Shown: piece after piece, positions 1-6,312 of the stretch | Layout of the letters: the number at the start of each line of letters is the position of its first letter | How positions within the stretch are numbered: position 1 is the first letter of the stretch | Assembly (NCBI GenBank): GCA_026397855.1 | Contig: JAPLUA010000230.1 | Coordinates: 1 to 21,474, forward strand | Direction: 5' to 3' | Source: Verrucomicrobiota bacterium | GTDB lineage: Bacteria > Verrucomicrobiota > Verrucomicrobiia > Limisphaerales > UBA8199 | DNA length: 21,474 nt | Notes under the pieces: model-generated | What the model was told of the DNA's origin: nothing | Database searches by the model: none | Seen by the model: the letters and a program-made list of their open reading frames with translations, nothing else | Translations under genes and position numbers: made by a program

Positions 1-44
1 GTTACCGGCGCGGCAGCACCAACGAGGCGCTCAAGTCTCCGTAA
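1..44 (+). CDS. 3' end of an unidentified upstream ORF (partial)
   Basis: Reading from base 3, the codons give YRRGSTNEALKSP and then a TAA stop at 42-44. This would be the last 13 residues of a gene starting outside the window. Given the gspF operon that follows, a T2SS/pilus ATPase (GspE or PilT-like) is the expected neighbour, but 13 residues cannot identify it. The reading frame is chosen only because it ends cleanly before the gspF promoter region. Confidence 0.3.
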   Translation, partial: YRRGSTNEALKSP

Positions 45-51
45 TTGCCTC

Positions 52-79
52 TTGGAATATCGCAACTTTTCGTTAGAAT
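52..79 (+). promoter_or_regulatory. Candidate sigma70-type promoter for the gsp operon
   Basis: A -35-like TTGGAA (52-57, 4/6 match) and a -10-like TAGAAT (74-79, 5/6 match) are separated by 16 bp. They lie about 30 bp upstream of the gspF ATG, in the AT-richer gap after the upstream stop codon. This is a pattern match only. If real, transcription would start near base 86. Confidence 0.35.
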
Positions 80-110
80 TAGTGTTGAAGAGAAACAATA
101 GTCGCCGTTT

Positions 111-1388
111 ATGCCGCAGTTTTCCTATAAGGCACGCCGCCGGACCGGTGAAGTGGTCGAGGGCATGCTTGAAGTCGCCGACCGCTCGGCTGCCTTAGTG
201 CAGATCGAGCGGCTGGGGCTTTTCCCTGTGGCGGTGGATGCGGCCAAGTCCGGCGCTTCGGCTGCGGCCTCCGGCCGCACTGCGGGCCGGAAAACAGATT
301 GGCGCGGGATGCTGCCGCCGACCCTGCGGGAGGCGATGTCCCGCAAGCGCAAACCCAAGCTACAGGAGCTCAGCACATTCACGCAGCAGCTCGCCAACCT
401 ACTCAGCTCCGGCATGCCGCTGACCGTCGCGCTGAACAGCATGACGCACCTGGAATCAAAGGGCATCCCCGCGGACGTGAGCCGGGAGCTGAAACAGGAT
501 GTGATGGAGGGGAGAAGCCTCTCCGATTCCATGGCCAAGCAGCCGCGCATCTTCTCCGACCTCTATACGAACATGGTGCGCGCGGGCGAATCCAGCGGCG
601 CGCTGGTGGAAGTGCTGCGGCGCATGGCGGACCATTTCGAGCGGTTCGCCCAGGTGCAGTCGAAGCTTACCTCCGCCCTGGTTTACCCTGCCTTCGTGCT
701 GGTCATCGGCATCGTGATCATGTTCTTCTTCATGACCTACATGCTGCCTAAGTTCCTATCCATCTTCGATGGCCTGAACGTGCCGCTGCCGATCATGACC
801 CAGATCCTGGTCAAGATCAGCCATCTCTTCTCCGGCTACTGGTGGCTCATGCTGGGCGTGGCAATTGCGGCGGTGATCCTTTTCAAACGGTTCCAGGCCA
901 CCGACCACGGCCGCCGCAAGATTGACGAGTGGCGGATGAAAGCGCCGATATTCGGGAAGGTGATCAAGCTCAACATCTTCGGCCAGTTCGCGCGCACCCT
1001 CTCGACCCTGCTCGAAAACGGCGTGCCGGTCCTGACCGCCCTCAAGATCACCGAGCAAATCATACCCAATCTGACCGTCAAGGAGGCAATCGCCAAGACG
1101 CGCGAGGAAGTCACCGACGGCAAGACCATCGCGCAGCCGCTGGCGCGCAGCAAGATATTCCCCCAGCTCATGGTGGACCTGGTTAAAATCGGAGAGGAAA
1201 CCGGGGACGTGCCGGGGGCGTTGAAGAACGTGGCCGACACCTACGAGAACGAACTCAGCATCGCCCTGCGGGTGATGACGAACATGATCGAACCGGTGCT
1301 TATCATCGTCATGGCGGTTGGCGTAGGCTTTCTGTTGCTGAGCGTGCTATCGGCCATGTTCGCCATTACGGCCAACATCGCCCGATGA
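111..1388 (+). CDS. gspF: Type II secretion system inner-membrane platform protein GspF
   Basis: At 425 aa this has the usual GspF/PilC length. It opens with the typical family start (MPQFSYKARRRTGEVVEG) and contains two T2SSF domains, roughly residues 88-212 and 291-415. Each has the family pattern of a cytoplasmic helical bundle (LTxxLxxLLxxGxPL; here QLANLLSSGMPL and LSTLLENGVPVL) followed by a membrane segment. Predicted transmembrane helices are about 190-212, 240-258 and 393-418. GspF is the polytopic platform that couples the GspE ATPase to pseudopilus assembly. The ATG at 111 has no clear Shine-Dalgarno sequence. Its stop overlaps the first ATG of the next gene, implying translational coupling. 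PilC of a type IV pilus is the alternative, but the minor pseudopilins downstream favour T2SS. Confidence 0.93.
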   Translation: MPQFSYKARRRTGEVVEGMLEVADRSAALVQIERLGLFPVAVDAAKSGASAAASGRTAGRKTDWRGMLPPTLREAMSRKRKPKLQELSTFTQQLANLLSSGMPLTVALNSMTHLESKGIPADVSRELKQDVMEGRSLSDSMAKQPRIFSDLYTNMVRAGESSGALVEVLRRMADHFERFAQVQSKLTSALVYPAFVLVIGIVIMFFFMTYMLPKFLSIFDGLNVPLPIMTQILVKISHLFSGYWWLMLGVAIAAVILFKRFQATDHGRRKIDEWRMKAPIFGKVIKLNIFGQFARTLSTLLENGVPVLTALKITEQIIPNLTVKEAIAKTREEVTDGKTIAQPLARSKIFPQLMVDLVKIGEETGDVPGALKNVADTYENELSIALRVMTNMIEPVLIIVMAVGVGFLLLSVLSAMFAITANIAR

Positions 1389-2044
1389 TGCACAGCCTGC
1401 AGTCCACAGTCGTTGGCGTGTGGCGTGTGGCGGGTGACGGGTGGCGGGTGAGCGCCCCACGCATCACGCATCACATACCTAAGAAACTCCGCACCGGCTT
1501 CACCCTCATTGAAATCATGATCGTGGTCGCCATCATGGCCACCGTCATGACGATGGGCGTCCCCATTGTCTATAAGGCCTGGCACAAAGCTCCCATGGCC
1601 AAGGCCCTGAGCGAGTTGGTGGAGGTCTGCAGCAATGCGCGCGCGCGGGCGATCATGCGGGGCTGCATGACGGAAGTTGTCTTCCGCAGCGATGACGGCA
1701 GTTTTTCGGTCAGCGGGGGCGGCACCGCTCCCGCGTCGGGCCGGGAACAACTGATGCCCTCGGCGACGGGCATGTCGGGATCGTCCGGTTCGGGTCTTTC
1801 CGGCCGTTTCCCTGAGAACGTGGCCATCGCCTCGCTGAAGATTAACGGCCTCCGCTATGTGCCCAGGGAGGACATAGACCTGCACGAGGCAAAGGTGCGC
1901 TTCTACCCCAACGGCACGTGCGACGAATTGAGAATGGTTCTGCTGTCGGACGCCGGCGAAGTCCAGGGGGTATTCCTGGAAATCACGACCGGCCTGGCTT
2001 CCGTCGAGTCTGACCGCTACAAACTCCAATCGGAGATGAGGTGA
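1385..2044 (+). CDS. gspH: Type II secretion minor pseudopilin, GspH-like
   Basis: This is a 219-aa prepilin-type protein. Its class III signal is LRTG|FTLIEIMIVVAIMATV, with Gly38 at -1, Phe39 at +1 and the essential Glu at +5 (Glu43). The hydrophobic helix is followed by a soluble domain (about 60-219), as in GspH/FimT-type minor pseudopilins. Prepilin peptidase would cut after Gly38. The first ATG overlaps the gspF stop, but that gives a long 38-residue leader. An in-frame GTG at 1448, preceded by GGGTGGCGG, would give a more typical 17-residue leader and is a credible alternative start. The leader region contains the CACGCAT heptamer repeat that recurs in the gspK leader. The assignment to H rather than G rests on the absence of a clear GspG-type calcium-binding C-terminus and on gene order. 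Confidence 0.8.
   Translation: MMHSLQSTVVGVWRVAGDGWRVSAPRITHHIPKKLRTGFTLIEIMIVVAIMATVMTMGVPIVYKAWHKAPMAKALSELVEVCSNARARAIMRGCMTEVVFRSDDGSFSVSGGGTAPASGREQLMPSATGMSGSSGSGLSGRFPENVAIASLKINGLRYVPREDIDLHEAKVRFYPNGTCDELRMVLLSDAGEVQGVFLEITTGLASVESDRYKLQSEMR
1458..1474 (+). repeat. CACGCAT heptamer repeat, copy 1 (about 2.4 units)
   Basis: CACGCAT is repeated twice and followed by CAC. It encodes ...PRITHH in the leader of the GspH-like protein. The same array with more units occurs at 3281-3305 in the leader of GspK. Confidence 0.7.
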
Positions 2045-2048
2045 AGCG

Positions 2049-3212
2049 ATGAAACCATTGACGCCACGATCCCGGGCCGCCTTCTCCCTGCTGGAAGTGA
2101 TGATTGCCTGCGGGATATTCTTCATGGCCATCTTCACGATCCTGTCCCTGGTATCGAGTGTCCTGCGCAATGCCCGAGGTTTGCAGAGGATCGAAGTGGA
2201 TGCCGGCATGGTTGCCACCCAGATTTACAAGACTAACAAGCTTTACGAGGGCATTGAGTCGGACAACTTCGGCAAATACTATCGCGACTACACTTGGCAG
2301 ACCGAAACGAAGTCCGTCGGCACCAACGGCCTGTTCCAGGTGGACATCGTCGTGCGCCGCCGCGGCCTCCAAAATCCGGTGGACACGATGAGCATCTTCG
2401 TCTTTGCCCCGGATTCGCCCCAACGCCGTTCCGCCGCCTTCACGCTGGTCGAAATCATGGTGGCGATCGGGATTTTCTCCATGGTCCTGGCGGCCATCTA
2501 CTCGAGTTGGACGGCGATCCTGCGCGCATCCAAGACCGGCCTGGATGTCTCGGCTTCGGTGCAGCGGTCGCGGATTGCCATCCGCATGTTGGAAGATTCC
2601 CTCGGCTCGGCTCAGTCCTTCGGGGCGAACCTCGGCTATTACTGGTTTCTTGGGGAAAATGGGAACGAGGGCACCTTGAGCTTTGTGGCCCGCCTGTCCA
2701 AGTCCTTCCCCCGGAGCGGCAAGTTCGGCGACCTGGATGTAAGGAGGGTTACCTTCACGGTCGAGCAGGGACCCGACTCGTCGCGCCAACTGGTGATGCG
2801 ACAGATGCCTTTCATGATGGAAGAGCCGGACCCGGACGAGAAGCAGAACCCGATCGTGTTGATCAAGAACATCAAGGACTTCGAGCTGCGGTTCCTTGAC
2901 AGCAACAAGAACCCGCCTGAATGGGTGGACGAATGGACGGAGGCAAAGACCAATCAACTGCCCAAGACCGTGATGATCACCCTGAAGGTGGCGGACACCC
3001 CGCGCAACCCGCGGGCGGTGGAAGAGATCACCCGGTTCATCAGCATCCCGTCGGTCACCGTCCAGCGCATCTGGCAGACGCCCCAGGGTGGCCGGCCGGG
3101 AGGACCGGGAGGGCCAGGAGGACCAGGAGGACCGGGAGGGATAGGCCCCGGAGGACCCGGGCCTGGAGGCATGGGGCCGGGAGTCGGCGGACCAGGAGGA
3201 CGCCGCCCATGA
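2049..3212 (+). CDS. gspI/gspJ: GspI-GspJ fusion: two minor pseudopilins in one ORF
   Basis: This 387-aa ORF contains two complete prepilin N-termini. The first, SRAA|FSLLEVMIACGIFF (Phe12 +1, Glu16 +5), is followed by a GspI-like domain to about residue 120. The second, RSAA|FTLVEIMVAIGIFS (Phe131 +1, Glu135 +5), is followed by a GspJ-like domain to about 348. A Gly/Pro-rich tail (349-387) ends the protein. No stop codon separates the halves. Both signals have Ala at -1 instead of the usual Gly. In the T2SS tip complex GspI, J, K (and H) form the pseudopilus cap, normally from separate genes. An in-frame ATG at 2388 (residue 114), preceded by GGTGGA, could give an independent 274-aa GspJ with a 17-residue leader. 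The gene starts 5 nt after gspH and overlaps gspK by 4 nt. A lost stop codon (real or a sequencing error) is the alternative explanation. Confidence 0.85.
   Translation: MKPLTPRSRAAFSLLEVMIACGIFFMAIFTILSLVSSVLRNARGLQRIEVDAGMVATQIYKTNKLYEGIESDNFGKYYRDYTWQTETKSVGTNGLFQVDIVVRRRGLQNPVDTMSIFVFAPDSPQRRSAAFTLVEIMVAIGIFSMVLAAIYSSWTAILRASKTGLDVSASVQRSRIAIRMLEDSLGSAQSFGANLGYYWFLGENGNEGTLSFVARLSKSFPRSGKFGDLDVRRVTFTVEQGPDSSRQLVMRQMPFMMEEPDPDEKQNPIVLIKNIKDFELRFLDSNKNPPEWVDEWTEAKTNQLPKTVMITLKVADTPRNPRAVEEITRFISIPSVTVQRIWQTPQGGRPGGPGGPGGPGGPGGIGPGGPGPGGMGPGVGGPGGRRP
2378..2390 (+). promoter_or_regulatory. Possible internal ribosome binding site and start codon for GspJ
   Basis: GGTGGA (2378-2383) lies 4 nt before an in-frame ATG (2388-2390) near the end of the GspI half. 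Translation from here would begin MSIFVFAPDSPQRRSAA and run straight into the second prepilin motif, a normal-length leader. This would let GspJ be made separately despite the fused reading frame. Confidence 0.4.
3093..3206 (+). repeat. GGA/CCN tandem coding repeat (Gly-Pro tail of GspJ)
   Basis: A purine-rich run of GGA, CCA/CCG and GGN codons encodes repeated Pro-Gly-Gly units, then Gly-Pro-Gly-Gly variants, up to the terminal Arg-Arg-Pro. It is low-complexity and likely to vary in length between strains. Similar Gly/Pro tails are not part of the core GspJ fold. Confidence 0.85.
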
Positions 3213-4396
3213 ATATCGCTGTTGCAAATAGCGCAGAACGGCGCGTAGCGCGTGGCGAAACCACCATTCGGATGCCGATTCACGCATCACGCATCACGCA
3301 TCACGCCCCACGTTCCACCGAGCAAGGCATCGCCCTGGTCATCGTGATGATCTCCATCTTCGTCCTGGCGATGCTGGCGGGAGGCTTCGCTTACTCGATG
3401 AAGGTGGAAACCAAGCTGGCCAGCAACGGGAACAGCGAGGAGGAGTTGCAGTGGCTCGGGCGCTCGGGCGTCGAGTACGCCCGCTGGGTTCTGGCCAACT
3501 CGATGGCCGATCCAACAAAGCCCTACGATTCCCTGGATCAGCCCTGGGCAACCGGTTCGGGCTTTCTCGGCCCCACCAACGCCCCCATCGGGGAAGTGCA
3601 GAATCCCTTTACCCTCGGGAGTGGGAACGTTAAATGGAAGATTAGCGACCTGGAGCGTAAGTGGAACATCAACACCATGCTTCAGCCCGGCGGCCAGGAT
3701 CTCCTTCAGAATGCATTCATGAACATGGGCCTCGATGCCGGCGATATGACCCCGCTGGTTAACTCGATCCTCAACTGGATGGACAAGGGGAACCGCATCC
3801 AGGGCGCCAAGTCGGAGGACTACGAGAGAATGAACCCTCCCTACTCGGCCAAAAACGGGCCTATTGATGACATTTCCGAACTGCTGATGATCCGGGGCAT
3901 CACCCCCGAGATGTATTGGGGCACTTCGGCCGGGGATCATCCGCCCGGGGTCTTCACGCCGCGCGAGAAGCGTTCCCACATGCCAACCGACATGCCTTCG
4001 TTCCCGGTTGGATTAGTGGACATCTACACCCCCATCTCGAGCGGCAAGATCAACATCAACACCGCTTCCGCGGCAGTCCTCCAGCTCATCCCCGGAATGA
4101 CTCCCATGGCCGCAGAGGGTATTGCCTCCACCCGCAGTGGTGAAGACGATGGCAGCGGGCTTACCGGACCCTACCGCAACGTGGGGGACGTGAGGCGCGT
4201 GCCCGAGGTCACGATGGAAATGGCCCGGGCTATTCAGCAGTTCGGCGACGTGCGCAGCCGGACCTTCAAGGTGGACGTTGAGGCGACAGTGGGCGGCTAC
4301 ACCCGCTACTTCACCGCCATCCTGGGACGCAACAACCCCCGCGATGTCCAGATCCTGAGCTTCTACTGGTCCGACCCCGAGCAGCAGAAGCATTGA
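3209..4396 (+). CDS. gspK: Type II secretion minor pseudopilin GspK
   Basis: The protein is 395 aa from the ATG at 3209, which overlaps the preceding stop (ATGA). A prepilin-like signal STEQG|IALVIVMISIFVLAML (Gly40/Ile41) lacks the +5 Glu, which is characteristic of GspK. The large T2SSK domain follows, with the recognisable WNINTML, NSILNWMDKGN and KININTASAAVLQLIPGM stretches; the last belongs to its SAM-like helical domain. GspK caps the pseudopilus with GspI and GspJ, which precede it here. A second ATG at 3272 would give a shorter 19-residue leader and may be the true start. No gspL, gspM or gspD follows: the next locus is hipBA. Confidence 0.9.
   Translation: MNIAVANSAERRVARGETTIRMPIHASRITHHAPRSTEQGIALVIVMISIFVLAMLAGGFAYSMKVETKLASNGNSEEELQWLGRSGVEYARWVLANSMADPTKPYDSLDQPWATGSGFLGPTNAPIGEVQNPFTLGSGNVKWKISDLERKWNINTMLQPGGQDLLQNAFMNMGLDAGDMTPLVNSILNWMDKGNRIQGAKSEDYERMNPPYSAKNGPIDDISELLMIRGITPEMYWGTSAGDHPPGVFTPREKRSHMPTDMPSFPVGLVDIYTPISSGKININTASAAVLQLIPGMTPMAAEGIASTRSGEDDGSGLTGPYRNVGDVRRVPEVTMEMARAIQQFGDVRSRTFKVDVEATVGGYTRYFTAILGRNNPRDVQILSFYWSDPEQQKH
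3281..3305 (+). repeat. CACGCAT heptamer tandem repeat, copy 2 (about 3.5 units)
   Basis: Three perfect CACGCAT units are followed by CACG. They encode part of HASRITHHAP just before the GspK prepilin cleavage site. The shorter array at 1458-1474 occupies the equivalent place in the GspH leader. Confidence 0.8.
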
Positions 4397-4655
4397 GGCG
4401 GAGGGAGCGCCGGCACTCCTGTCGGCAACTGGAGTTTGCACATTCTGCGGACTGGAAAGCACCCAATCCCACAGGGATTGCACTTAGCCCAACATTGTCG
4501 CAAGCCTCCGGTGTATCCAAGCCACAACTGGTCATATCCCACTCATACTGGGGAAATCATCGGGTCTGACCGGGCAATCGGAGTCGTTTACATAACGCAT
4601 CTTTCGTGATGCTTTCATTGACGATCGCGGCTTAATACCCCATAGGTGGTGCGTT
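4397..4655. other. 259-bp intergenic gap between gspK and hipB
   Basis: No coding signal or convincing terminator was seen. The last 70 bp hold the candidate hipB control region: the widely spaced inverted repeat, a smaller GCATC/GATGC repeat (4597-4612) and the hipB Shine-Dalgarno sequence. No -35/-10 pair with normal spacing could be picked. Confidence 0.6.
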
Positions 4656-4658
4656 ATG
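4591..4658 (+). promoter_or_regulatory. Candidate HipB operator: CATAACGCA / TGCGTTATG inverted repeat
   Basis: Perfect 9-bp arms lie at 4591-4599 and 4650-4658; the right arm ends on the hipB ATG. The arms are 50 bp apart. HipB-type antitoxins usually autoregulate through inverted repeats upstream of hipB. The spacing suggests either two half-operators or DNA looping. AGGTGG (4644-4649) just before the right arm is a good Shine-Dalgarno sequence for hipB. Confidence 0.4.
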
Positions 4659-5009
4659 AAGATTGTGAAACAAGCCACAGATGAGGCTGTCTTGGGCGAG
4701 CTGGGCGCGCGGTTGGCGAAAGCACGCCTGGAGCGAAACTTCACTCAAGCTCAAGTTGCGGCGCAGGCTGGGGTATCAAAGAACACGGTCCAAAGGATGG
4801 AATCCGGAAGTGTGGCCACGCAGTTATCAGGCTTCATACGCGTGTGCCGGGTGCTCGACCTGGTCGAGCGCTTCGACCTGCTGGTCCCGGAGCCAGTTCC
4901 CAGCCCGGTCGAACAACTGAAGCTGCTTGGGCGGCGGCGGCAGCGGGCATCGGCAAAAAGGAAGGTCAAAGCTGCTCCGAACATGTGGCAATGGGGAGAT
5001 GAGCCATGA
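4656..5009 (+). CDS. hipB: HipB-like Xre/HTH antitoxin
   Basis: This 117-aa protein has one Xre-type helix-turn-helix at about residues 17-70. Its recognition region is FTQAQVAAQAGVSKNTVQRMESG. A short basic tail ends in MWQWGDEP, a C-terminus typical of antitoxins paired with the long HipA type. It has a good Shine-Dalgarno sequence (AGGTGG) 6 nt before the ATG. HipB dimers bind the operon's operators and neutralise the HipA kinase. Its stop overlaps the hipA ATG (ATGA), the usual coupled arrangement. The antitoxin looks intact although its partner toxin is frameshifted. Confidence 0.88.
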   Translation: MKIVKQATDEAVLGELGARLAKARLERNFTQAQVAAQAGVSKNTVQRMESGSVATQLSGFIRVCRVLDLVERFDLLVPEPVPSPVEQLKLLGRRRQRASAKRKVKAAPNMWQWGDEP

Positions 5010-6293
5010 CGCTGGCAGAGATTAGGCTGTGGGGGCGGACCATTGGGGCCGTCTCTCTGGAGGACGGAGGCCGCTTTGCGGCGTTCCAGTATGATTCGGC
5101 ATTTGCGGCGAGTGGGATCGAAGTCTCGCCCATAACGATGCCGCTCTCGGATCGGGTTTACGTCTTTCCAAACCTGCCGGAGCGAACATTTTATGGGCTG
5201 CCGGGCCTGTTGGCCGATTCGCTCCCGGACCGCTTCGGCAACGCGCTGATTGATGCCTGGCTGGCGACACAGGGCCGCACGCCGGAGAGCTTCAATGCTG
5301 TCGAGCGCCTTTGCTACACGGGAGCGCGCGGTATGGGGGTTGGGACCGATGCCGCAAACGGCGAAGAAGATCGAGATGGATGCCCTGGTCACACTGGCCT
5401 CCGAAATTCTGAGCAAGCGCAAGAATCTCAGAACCAGTTTTGCAAGCGACCGCAGGAAGAACGCCCTGAACGACATTCTGCGCGTTGGCACCTCCGCCGG
5501 CGGGGCGCGGGCCAAAGCGGTCATTGCCTGGAATCCGGAAACCAACGAGGTTCGCTCCGGGCAGGTTCGGGCGGGAAAAGGCTTCAGCTACTGGCTGTTG
5601 AAATTCGACGGTGTCACCGGAAACAAAGACAAGGAACTCGAAGACCCGAAAGGGTACGGGGCGATCGAGTACGCGTATTCCCTGATGGCCAAAGCGGCGG
5701 GTGTGACGATGAGCGAGTGCCGCCTGCTTGAAGAAAGCGGCCGGCGGCACTTCATGAGCCGGCGTTTTGACCGGCTTGAAAGCGGCGAGAAGCGGCACAT
5801 GCAGTCGCTCTGCGCCCTGGCCCATTTCGATTTCAACCAAGCAGGCGCATACTCCTACGAGCAGGCCTTGCTGACGATCCGTCAGTTGAATCTGCCGATG
5901 GAAGCCGTGGAAGAGCAGTTCCGGAGGATGACGTTCAACATCGTCGCCCGCAACCAGGACGACCACGTTAAGAATATCGCGTTCCTTATGGACAAAGCCG
6001 GGCGGTGGTCGCTGGCGCCCGCATTTGATGTCACCTACAGCTACAACCCAGCCGGCAGTTGGAGCGCCGTGCATCAAATGACGATGAATGGCAAGCGCGA
6101 CGGGTTCACGCTGGCGGACTTCCGTGCCTGCGCGAAGGCCGCTCTGATGAAGCGCGGACGAGCCGAGGCTATCTTGGAGGGGGTTTGCGCCGCGGTCGCG
6201 AAATGGTCCGACTACGCAGAGCAAGCGCAGGTCGTGAGCGCGTGGCGCAAGCAAATCCAGGGCAACCACCGTTTGGGAATTCCTCGCACCTGA
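5006..6293 (+). pseudogene. hipA: HipA-type Ser/Thr kinase toxin, interrupted by a +1 frameshift
   Basis: The HipA N-terminal subdomain reads in one frame from the ATG at 5006 (MTLAEIRLWGRTIGAV ... YTGARGMG). The kinase core continues in the next frame from about 5340 to the stop at 6293. The break is at GGGGG (5335-5339): removing one G joins GARGMG to LGPMPQTAKKIEMDAL. Compared with the family as remembered, about six residues (an ALEFxP-like segment) are also missing there, so an out-of-frame deletion of about 17 bp fits equally well. The rest is well preserved: a glycine-rich GTSAGGARAKA loop, LLKFDG, the catalytic NQDDHVKN motif and the metal-binding Asp in AFDVTYSY. HipA kinases typically phosphorylate aminoacyl-tRNA synthetases or similar targets to halt growth. 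As read, the toxin should be inactive unless ribosomes slip or the base is a sequence error. Confidence 0.85.
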
Positions 6294-6312
6294 TTACTGC
6301 CCCGCACCCGGG

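Noticed and set aside
1983..3290. Long - strand open frame (435 codons) opposite the gspI/J region
   Set aside because: It lies antisense to well-conserved pseudopilin genes, has low-complexity His/Asp/Gly/Arg-rich composition typical of GC-rich shadow frames and no recognisable motif.
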